From JAUVKT01 sp942491535 (GTDB taxonomy: Bacteria; Bacteroidota; Bacteroidia; Bacteroidales; VadinHA17), in contig CALOBV010000024.1 of NCBI GenBank assembly GCA_942491535.1, positions 248,001-312,000 on the forward strand: a DNA stretch of 64,000 bases, in the 5' to 3' direction. Below, piece after piece: positions 43,620-51,010 of the stretch (positions are counted from its first letter, which is position 1; each line of letters starts with the position of its first letter). The notes beneath the pieces were generated by a model that saw only the letters and a list, made by a program, of their open reading frames with translations, did not search any database and was not told the origin of the DNA. Both the position numbers and the translations under genes were made by a program.

Positions 43620-46600
43620 ATGGATTTTATTATTAAGCGGAAGACTCTAATCAGTATGCTCTTTATAGGGCTTACTCTGCTGGGTTATATTTCTTATCAG
43701 AGACTCCAGGTAGAGCTCTACCCTAACTCCCAATTACCAACATTAATAGTTCAGGTAACATCACTCCTGGAAGTTGATCCTTCCTATATCGAAACCAAGG
43801 CAGTAATACCTATTGAAGGGGCCATTGGCACACTGGAGGATATAGAAGAACTTGAGTCGAATGTTTCAAGCAGGAATGGTACCATTATTATCTATTACAC
43901 TCAGAAAGCAGACCTGAAGTACTCTTATCTCAAACTTCAGGAGAGGGTAAATATGATAGCCAAAACTCTGCCCCAGGAGTTTATGGTTAATATTATCAGG
44001 GTAGATCTGGAGCAAATTAACAGCATGTTTATGGAGCTCCAGGTAAGAGGTACAGGCGGAGCAGACCGGGTGCGTAATGTTGCAGAAGAAGAAATAAAAC
44101 CAGGGCTTGAAAACATTGACGGAATTGCCGGGGTTGAGATTTATGGGGGACGCGAAAAGTCAATAGAAGTAAGACTGGACGAGGATGCATGCCAGGCCAA
44201 CAGGATAACTATCAGCCAGGTAAGCAATGCTATTGCCTCTAATAATAAAGACAGGACATTTGCCGGAACGGTTATAGACGGAGATAAAAAACTATTCGTA
44301 AATGTGTCTGCCGAATATACTGATGTAAGCGAAATTGGCAATATAATTATTAAACCTGAGGGGCCGATCCTGCTAAGAGATATTGCAGAAATATTCTTTG
44401 GTGTAAAGGAAGAAGAATCTTATAGCCGTGTTAACGGACTCGAAGCTGTTACCATAAGCCTGGTATATGATAACCAGGTTAATATGATTGATCTTTCACA
44501 TAACACAATTGAAGTAATCGACAGGCTTAACAGGGAGCTTGCCTCCTTAGGTGTTGAAGTAGTTATACAGAATAATAATGCCGAAATTATGGAAACCAAT
44601 ATCGACCAGATTATTAACCTGGCGCTTGTTGGTGGTTTACTGGCTGTATTGATACTGTGGTTCTTCCTGAGAAATATACGCCTGGTGTCGATAATCGCTT
44701 TTTCTATTCCGGTATCTGTATTTACTGCTTTTAACTTCTTTTATGCTGCAGGTATTACAATAAACAGCCTTACGCTGGTGGGAATGGCTCTTGCTATAGG
44801 TATGTTGATTGATAATTCTGTTGTTGTGCTTGAAAATATTTACCGGCTGGCCGGGACAGGAAAGAGTCCCGAGCAGGCTGTTAAGCAGGGTACCACAGAA
44901 GTATGGAGATCGGTTGTAGCTGCTACTCTTACAACAATAACCGTATTCCTTCCCTTTATTTTTTCTGATAATTTCCTTGTTAAGTTAATCGGTAAGAACA
45001 TTGGAGTATCAATAGTCTCTACCCTTGTTGTTTCTCTTGCTGTGGCCCTTCTATTGATACCTATGGCCACACACTTTCTGCTTTCAGGTTCAGAACACAA
45101 TAAGTCAGAAGTATATAAAAAGTTATCTCTTCATAACCGGATGATTCAAAGCTACCTTCTTATTCTGAAGGCCAGTATGAGAAAGCCGGCATCTATTATA
45201 ATAGGTTCACTTGCAATATTTTTTGCAGTTCTTATAATAAGCCTGGGGCTGAGCATGAACTCACTTTCTGAGATAGAAACCCCGGAATTCAGATTCAATA
45301 TTACCATGCCGGGCGGATCTACCCTGGAAAGGACAGACGCTGTAGTGGCAGAAATAGAAAAGAGGTTTGAAAGCCTGGAAGAAAAACAGGATATAATAAG
45401 CCGGATTGAAGAAAGCCAGGCCACTATAACCATAAACCTTAAGGAAGATTGGGATAAGGAAAGCGACCGCAAGCTGGCTGAGATAAAAAACGATCTTAAA
45501 GAAAGGGTAAACGATTACCAGCTGGCTGAGGTTGAGATGGAAGAAGCTAGCTCTGGTGGCGGTGGTGGCACCGGGGGTGTCGGGGGCTCGAACCCTGGAG
45601 AAAATATGACCAGGATGCTGGGCATAGGAGTAGAGTCAGAATCAATAATAATTAAAGGTCAGGATTTTGATAAAATGCGTAATGTTGCAGATGACCTTGA
45701 GACATTTATTGAAGAACTTGAAACAATAAATTCGGTAAATATTAACCTCCAGGATAATCAGCCCGAGGTCCAGCTTCATTTTGATACTGAATTAATGAGC
45801 CGGAATAATATTTCCCTTAACAACGTTTCACAAGAGCTTGGATCATTCCAGAAAGAATATTCCTCGGGAGTAAAATTCAGGCAGGGAACAGATGATTATG
45901 ATATAATCATAAAATATGATCTGTCGCAGGAAGAAGAGGATGAACCAAAAACAGTAGACGACCTGAAAGAACTCCAGGTTACAGGTTCGACAGGAAGCAT
46001 AATGGAGATGGATGAAATTGCCAATATTGTTTTTTCAAATGGGATGGGGAGTATACACAGGGAAAACCAGGAGAAAAGTATCACGGTTACCTACAGATTT
46101 ACAGATGAAGTAAACGATTCGAAGCCAGTGCTTGAATCAGCAAGGGAGGAGATAGATATACTGGTATCAAGTCTTAGCATACCTGCCGGGGTGGCAATAG
46201 AGGTAGTACACGAAGAAAATGAGCTAAAAGACTTTTATGTATTAATTGGTATTGCTATTATACTAATATTCATGATACTTGCAGCAGTATTTGAATCGCT
46301 TTCAACCCCGATAGTGCTGCTTTTCTCAATACCACTTGCCGGACTTGGATCACTTATTACTTTGATTCTTACAAACAATTCCATCCTGAATGCAAATACA
46401 CTTATTGGATTTCTTATTCTCCTAGGTGTAGTTGTAAATAATGGTATTATACTTATCGACTACTCAAACATACTCAGGAAAAGAAAATACAGGCAATCGA
46501 GGGCCCTTATGATGGCGGGTCTGGCTCGGATAAGACCTATACTTATAACGGCGATAACAACTATGGTGGCCATGCTTCCTCTTGCTATGGGTAAGGCAGA

Positions 46601-48347
46601 GTATGTTTCTACGATTGGAGCATCATTCGCAATAACTGTTATCGGTGGACTGGCATTGAGTACTCTTCTGACACTTGTATTTATACCTACCTTCTACACC
46701 GGCCTTGAAACCTCTTTAAAATGGATAAGAAATCAGAGTCTGCTGATTAAACTTGTTATGCTGATTGTTACCGCAGGGCTGGTATTGATAATTTATTTGT
46801 TCCTGCATACCTTCCTGTGGCAGTTAATTACCATAATGTTAACTATTATACTGGTGCCTGCCTCCACATGGTTTATTCTCACAAGTCTTAAGAAGGCTCA
46901 ATCCGATATAATTGCCGAAAACGAACCAATATCGATAGTAATACAGAGCCTTGTTAAGATCTACGACCGCGACAGCAGGTTTATCCGTGAGATGAAAGCA
47001 GGTAAAAAGATCCGCCAGAGGCTTGGCCTGGAAAAAGATCCGGAGTTTATCAGAGATATCGATCAGTTTGTATGGCAGGTCCCTATTTTCGGCTTCCTGA
47101 TATTTTTTACCTATATCTACCTTCAGAATAATTTATGGATCTTCGTATTTAGTCTTGTAAGCTGGCTCTTTTTATTGGAACTATGGAATCCACTTGAGAA
47201 AGTCCTGTCGAAAAAGAATAAGAAAAGATCTGGCAGGTTCCTTACTAATTCTGCCCGCAGATTAATATTCTGGATTGTACCACTCGTTAACCTTGTTATC
47301 TTTCAGATTAAGTGGGATAGTATCGCTGCCGTACTGGTTATCGGGTTTGTCTGGTATGCAGGAATATTTATTTACGTAACGGGCCGATACCTTTACAGGG
47401 AGAATATAGATATATACAGGCTTAAAGGAAGGTTCAGAAATCTCCGTAAATTCTTATACAAACTTGTTCTTGCCACACCTCTTATTGGCCGTACCCGCAA
47501 GCCATTTAAAGCTCTGAACAGCGTATCGATGGAGATCGGGAATGGGATGTTTGGCCTGCTGGGTCCAAATGGTGCCGGTAAAACCACGCTTATGAGAATA
47601 GTATGTGGTATTCTTGAGCAGAGCTATGGTAAAATATGGATTAACGGACTGGATGTTCAGGAAAAAAGGGAAGAGCTTCAGGGTTTAATAGGATATCTGC
47701 CACAGGAGTTTGGAACATACGAAAATATGACTGCCTACGAGTTTCTGGATTACCAGGCAATCCTCAAAAACATCTCAGATTCAAAAACCAGAAAAACACG
47801 TATAGAATATGTCCTGAACTCCGTACATATGTACGATCGCAAAGATGAAAAAATAGGTTCATATTCGGGAGGTATGAAACAGAGGATTGGAATTGCACAG
47901 ATCCTGCTTCACCTGCCACGTATACTTGTGGTAGATGAACCAACAGCCGGTCTTGATCCAAGGGAAAGAATCAGGTTCAGAAACCTCCTGGTTGATCTTA
48001 GCAGAGAGCGGGTAGTTATATTTTCAACTCATATTATTGAAGATATATCAAGCTCGTGCAATAAGGTCGCAGTACTCGACAGGGGTTATTTAAAATTCCT
48101 GGGGCATCCTTCAGATATGACCGAAGCAGCCCGTGGCAAAGTATGGCAACTGCACATCAACCCGGAAGTATTTAAGGCCTTCTCGGAAAAATACCTGGTT
48201 GTTCATCATATGAGTGAACAGAATAAAATAAGGGTCAGATGCATTTCAAAAACACAACCTGCCGAAGAAGCAATAGAGGTTGCTCCAAATCTTGAAGATG
48301 CCTACCTGTGGTTATTAAGAAAAAGTAAACAATTATCAGATGAGTAA
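43620..48347 (+). CDS. RND efflux pump fused to membrane helices and an ABC ATPase domain
   Basis: A single uninterrupted frame of 1575 codons. Residues 1-1025 are a full RND pump (GMLIDNSVVVLENIYR in helix 4, AAVFESLSTPIVLL and VVNNGIILIDYSNIL in the second half, STLLTLVFIPTFY at the end). Residues about 1040-1260 add several hydrophobic helices in two groups (from about 1041, 1151, 1214 and 1237). Residues about 1297-1575 are an ABC ATPase: Walker A GPNGAGKTT (about 1315), Q-loop YLPQEFGTYENM, signature SGGMKQRIGIAQ (about 1416), Walker B ILVVDEPTAGLD (about 1435), H-loop STHIIEDIS. All catalytic motifs are intact. A Gly-rich loop (GGGGGTGGVGG, near 645) lies in the second porter loop. The next gene overlaps its end by 8 bases. 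Confidence 0.93.
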   Translation: MDFIIKRKTLISMLFIGLTLLGYISYQRLQVELYPNSQLPTLIVQVTSLLEVDPSYIETKAVIPIEGAIGTLEDIEELESNVSSRNGTIIIYYTQKADLKYSYLKLQERVNMIAKTLPQEFMVNIIRVDLEQINSMFMELQVRGTGGADRVRNVAEEEIKPGLENIDGIAGVEIYGGREKSIEVRLDEDACQANRITISQVSNAIASNNKDRTFAGTVIDGDKKLFVNVSAEYTDVSEIGNIIIKPEGPILLRDIAEIFFGVKEEESYSRVNGLEAVTISLVYDNQVNMIDLSHNTIEVIDRLNRELASLGVEVVIQNNNAEIMETNIDQIINLALVGGLLAVLILWFFLRNIRLVSIIAFSIPVSVFTAFNFFYAAGITINSLTLVGMALAIGMLIDNSVVVLENIYRLAGTGKSPEQAVKQGTTEVWRSVVAATLTTITVFLPFIFSDNFLVKLIGKNIGVSIVSTLVVSLAVALLLIPMATHFLLSGSEHNKSEVYKKLSLHNRMIQSYLLILKASMRKPASIIIGSLAIFFAVLIISLGLSMNSLSEIETPEFRFNITMPGGSTLERTDAVVAEIEKRFESLEEKQDIISRIEESQATITINLKEDWDKESDRKLAEIKNDLKERVNDYQLAEVEMEEASSGGGGGTGGVGGSNPGENMTRMLGIGVESESIIIKGQDFDKMRNVADDLETFIEELETINSVNINLQDNQPEVQLHFDTELMSRNNISLNNVSQELGSFQKEYSSGVKFRQGTDDYDIIIKYDLSQEEEDEPKTVDDLKELQVTGSTGSIMEMDEIANIVFSNGMGSIHRENQEKSITVTYRFTDEVNDSKPVLESAREEIDILVSSLSIPAGVAIEVVHEENELKDFYVLIGIAIILIFMILAAVFESLSTPIVLLFSIPLAGLGSLITLILTNNSILNANTLIGFLILLGVVVNNGIILIDYSNILRKRKYRQSRALMMAGLARIRPILITAITTMVAMLPLAMGKAEYVSTIGASFAITVIGGLALSTLLTLVFIPTFYTGLETSLKWIRNQSLLIKLVMLIVTAGLVLIIYLFLHTFLWQLITIMLTIILVPASTWFILTSLKKAQSDIIAENEPISIVIQSLVKIYDRDSRFIREMKAGKKIRQRLGLEKDPEFIRDIDQFVWQVPIFGFLIFFTYIYLQNNLWIFVFSLVSWLFLLELWNPLEKVLSKKNKKRSGRFLTNSARRLIFWIVPLVNLVIFQIKWDSIAAVLVIGFVWYAGIFIYVTGRYLYRENIDIYRLKGRFRNLRKFLYKLVLATPLIGRTRKPFKALNSVSMEIGNGMFGLLGPNGAGKTTLMRIVCGILEQSYGKIWINGLDVQEKREELQGLIGYLPQEFGTYENMTAYEFLDYQAILKNISDSKTRKTRIEYVLNSVHMYDRKDEKIGSYSGGMKQRIGIAQILLHLPRILVVDEPTAGLDPRERIRFRNLLVDLSRERVVIFSTHIIEDISSSCNKVAVLDRGYLKFLGHPSDMTEAARGKVWQLHINPEVFKAFSEKYLVVHHMSEQNKIRVRCISKTQPAEEAIEVAPNLEDAYLWLLRKSKQLSDE

Positions 48348-49056
48348 TAAAAAAATAGGAGGCTCATTAAAGATAGCTATAAGCATGGTGAGATATAATC
48401 TCAAGATTATATTCGCTAATAAGTTTATATGGTTCCTCCTGGGTGCCTTTGCATTTTATATTGGCCTGATACTTATATATGTATTTTCTGAAGAAATATC
48501 GAGGGTGGAAGACCTGTATGGGATCTTTATTTTCTGCGGCCTGCTTCTTATATTCTACCCTACTGTGTTCGGAGTACAAAACGACCAGGATGCCCGCACA
48601 ATTGAAATATTATTCGGAATTCCAAACTACAGGTATAAGGTGTGGCTGGTGCGAATATTGCTGATATATGTTATAACTTTTATTGTACTCCTTTTTTTTG
48701 TACTGCTAACTTCCTTTATGGTAATAAAAATGCCCGTAATAGCTGTGACTTACCAGGTTCTCTATCCTGTATTTTTTATGGGAGTAATGTCATTTATGGT
48801 GTCTACCCTGGTACGCAATGGCAATGGCGCTGCAGTAATAATTGTAATCTTCAGCCTCTTTTTCCTTATTCTTGCTGATCCGCTCGAAACAAGCAAGTGG
48901 AATGTCTTTCTTAATCCCTTTAATCTGCCCAGTGATGTAACAGAAACATCCTGGTCGGGTATTGTGCTGGAAAACAGGATTATACTGATGGTTTCTATTA
49001 TCCTCTTTCTGCTGCTGGGCCTATACAGGTTACAGAAGAGGGAAAAGTTTATCTAA
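48340..49056 (+). CDS. ABC-2 type permease subunit
   Basis: A 238-residue membrane protein with six predicted helices (starts about residues 27, 58, 98, 131, 165 and 212) and the ABC-2 feature of a long first cytoplasmic end (AISMVRYNLKIIFANKF). The segment VFGVQNDQDARTIEILFGIPNYRY between helices 2 and 3 is the kind that contacts an ATPase. It overlaps the RND-ABC gene by eight bases, which suggests that it is the membrane partner of the fused ABC domain. Last gene of the seven-gene locus. Confidence 0.88.
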   Translation: MSNKKIGGSLKIAISMVRYNLKIIFANKFIWFLLGAFAFYIGLILIYVFSEEISRVEDLYGIFIFCGLLLIFYPTVFGVQNDQDARTIEILFGIPNYRYKVWLVRILLIYVITFIVLLFFVLLTSFMVIKMPVIAVTYQVLYPVFFMGVMSFMVSTLVRNGNGAAVIIVIFSLFFLILADPLETSKWNVFLNPFNLPSDVTETSWSGIVLENRIILMVSIILFLLLGLYRLQKREKFI

Positions 49057-49079
49057 AAGACATACCTGCCTGTCGACAG

Positions 49080-49160
49080 CCAGGTGGTAAACGGCAAACG
49101 ACAAACGGCGAAAGCGTAGATCAGGGTGCTCTTTATCCTTAGTCCTTAGTCATTTGTCAG
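49080..49160. repeat. Degenerate words after the RND-ABC locus
   Basis: Near-repeats GGTAAACGGCAAACGACAAACGGC and TCCTTAGTCCTTAGTC fill the gap, preceded by an imperfect palindrome around CTGTCGACAG (49070-49079) that may terminate the locus. Confidence 0.5.
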
Positions 49161-49171
49161 GAATTAAAGTT

Positions 49172-49203
49172 TTTGCCTGTTTCATAAATAATTCTTACAT
49201 TTG
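49172..49203 (+). promoter_or_regulatory. Promoter of the rimP-nusA-infB operon
   Basis: TTTG (49172-49175), 20 bases, TACATTTG (49196-49203): full match to the phylum promoter. Transcription would start near 49210, leaving a leader of about 65 bases. Confidence 0.8.
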
Positions 49204-49231
49204 CACCCGACATGAGGGGTGGTTGACTTCT

Positions 49232-49254
49232 TAGGGGACGAATTAAGTCCCCTA
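49232..49254 (+). promoter_or_regulatory. Leader hairpin before rimP
   Basis: TAGGGGAC (49232-49239) pairs perfectly with GTCCCCTA (49247-49254) over a 7-base loop, then a T-rich stretch (TTTTATTATAAT), 20 bases before the rimP start. It looks like a leaky terminator or attenuator in the leader. Confidence 0.6.
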
Positions 49255-49274
49255 TTTTATTATAATAGGTTGAC

Positions 49275-49730
49275 ATGATAAACAAAACAAGGATAGAAAA
49301 GCTTGTAGAAGAATTCACTGAAAAGAGTGATATCTTCCTTGTAAACATTAAAGTTACAACAGGAAATAAGATTACTGTTCTTGTTAATAAGAAGGATGAG
49401 ATTACAATTGACGAATGCGTGAAACTGAGCAAGCATATTGAGAGTAGTCTTGACCGCGACACAGAAGATTTTGAGCTATCAGTTTCATCACCCGGTATAG
49501 GTGAGCCACTGCAGGTAAGTGAGCAGTACGAGATGAGTGTTGGCCGCAGAGTGGAAGTAATAGATAGTGAAGGCGAAAAACATAGCGGAATAATGAAAAG
49601 CTTTTCGGGTAATAGTTTTAACCTTGAAATGAAACAAAAAGTAAAAGGGAAAAAAAGAGGACTTTTAGAAAAACCCTTTAATATGGATGAGATTAGATCA
49701 GTTAAAGTATTAATAACTTTCAAACAATAA
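49275..49730 (+). CDS. rimP: Ribosome maturation factor RimP
   Basis: A 151-residue protein needed for 30S subunit assembly. The KITVLVNKKDEITIDECVKLSKHIE segment and the LSVSSPGIGEPL block (family VSSPGL.RPL) mark the two-domain fold; the SH3-like C-terminal half is VGRRVEVIDSEGEKHSGIM. It is first in the rimP-nusA-infB operon, 15 bases before nusA. Confidence 0.95.
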   Translation: MINKTRIEKLVEEFTEKSDIFLVNIKVTTGNKITVLVNKKDEITIDECVKLSKHIESSLDRDTEDFELSVSSPGIGEPLQVSEQYEMSVGRRVEVIDSEGEKHSGIMKSFSGNSFNLEMKQKVKGKKRGLLEKPFNMDEIRSVKVLITFKQ

Positions 49731-49745
49731 AGACTTTGTAGTGAG

Positions 49746-50984
49746 ATGGAAAATGTAAATTTGATCGATACCTTCTCCGAGTTTAAGGAGCTGAAAAATA
49801 TAGACAGGGCAACAATGATGAGTGTCCTTGAAGATGTATTCAGAAGCCTCCTGGCACGGAAATATGGTTCAGATGAAAACTTTGATATTATTGTTAATAT
49901 CGATAAGGGTGACTTTGAGATATGGAGAAACCGTGAAGTAGTTGAAGATAAAGATATTGAAGATCCTAATACGCAAATTTCTCTAAGTGAAGCTAAAAAG
50001 ATAGATGAAGATTATGAGGTAGGAGAAGAAGTATCTGATGAGGTTAAACTCCATGATTTTGGCCGAAGAGCTATTCTCGCTCTCCGACAGCATCTTACAA
50101 CCAGGATACTTGACCTGGAGAAGAGTAATATCTATATTAAATATAAGGACAGGATCGGTGAAATTGTTACCGGAGAAGTCTACCAGGTATGGAAAAGAGA
50201 AATTCTTATTCTGGATGACGACGGTAACGAGTTAATTATACCAAAATCTGAGCAAATCCCTTCAGATCATTTCAGAAAAGGTGATTCAATCAGAGCTGTG
50301 GTTATAAAGGTTGAGATGAGGAATAATACTCCTTATATCATACTATCGCGTACTTCACCTATATTCCTGGAAAGGCTTTTCGAACTTGAAGTTCCTGAAA
50401 TATTCGATGGTCTTATTACGATCAGGAAGATCGTGCGTGTACCTGGCGAAAGAGCCAAGGTAGCGGTTGAGTCTTATGATGAAAGAATAGATCCTGTAGG
50501 AGCCTGTGTCGGGATGAAAGGATCGAGGATTCATGGTATAGTTCGCGAGCTCAGAAATGAGAATATCGATGTAATAAACTATACTACCAACCTCCAGCTT
50601 TATCTTACCAGGGCCTTAAGTCCGGCTAAGATTACAAGCATCAAGATTGCAGAAGAAGATAAAAGAGCAGAAATATACCTGAAACCCAATGAGGTTTCAT
50701 TGGCTATTGGGAAAGGCGGTCTGAACATAAAACTGGCAAGCCAGCTTACGGGTTACGAGATCGATGTATACAGGGAACAGGAAGGTGAGGATGAAGAAGA
50801 TGTGAATCTTGAAGAATTCTCCGACGAGATTGATGGATGGATAATAGATGAGTTTAAAGCCATCGGGTGCGACACAGCTAAAAGTGTATTGCAATTATCA
50901 ATAAGTGAACTTGTAAAAAGGACAGACCTTGAAGAAGAAACAATTACAGAAGTAGTAAATGTTCTCAAGTCTGAATTTGAATAA
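49746..50984 (+). CDS. nusA: Transcription termination/antitermination factor NusA
   Basis: A 412-residue RNA polymerase-binding protein. N-terminal domain from residue 1 to about 125, S1 domain (GEIVTGEVYQVWKREIL), two KH domains (DPVGACVGMKGSRIHGIVREL and EVSLAIGKGGLNIKLASQL), and a short acidic C-terminal extension with a helix-hairpin-helix-like end (IDEFKAIGCDTAKSVLQ). Length is typical of Bacteroidota NusA, which lack the long E. coli tail. Confidence 0.97.
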   Translation: MENVNLIDTFSEFKELKNIDRATMMSVLEDVFRSLLARKYGSDENFDIIVNIDKGDFEIWRNREVVEDKDIEDPNTQISLSEAKKIDEDYEVGEEVSDEVKLHDFGRRAILALRQHLTTRILDLEKSNIYIKYKDRIGEIVTGEVYQVWKREILILDDDGNELIIPKSEQIPSDHFRKGDSIRAVVIKVEMRNNTPYIILSRTSPIFLERLFELEVPEIFDGLITIRKIVRVPGERAKVAVESYDERIDPVGACVGMKGSRIHGIVRELRNENIDVINYTTNLQLYLTRALSPAKITSIKIAEEDKRAEIYLKPNEVSLAIGKGGLNIKLASQLTGYEIDVYREQEGEDEEDVNLEEFSDEIDGWIIDEFKAIGCDTAKSVLQLSISELVKRTDLEEETITEVVNVLKSEFE

Positions 50985-51010
50985 TATTTTTTGTAAATAA
51001 CGGAAGATCA

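Noticed and set aside
46700..47500. Possibility that the RND-ABC fusion is two genes
   Set aside because: No stop codon or clear ribosome-binding site and start precedes the ABC module; the frame is open throughout and the linker is a coherent membrane domain. Read-level confirmation is still needed.
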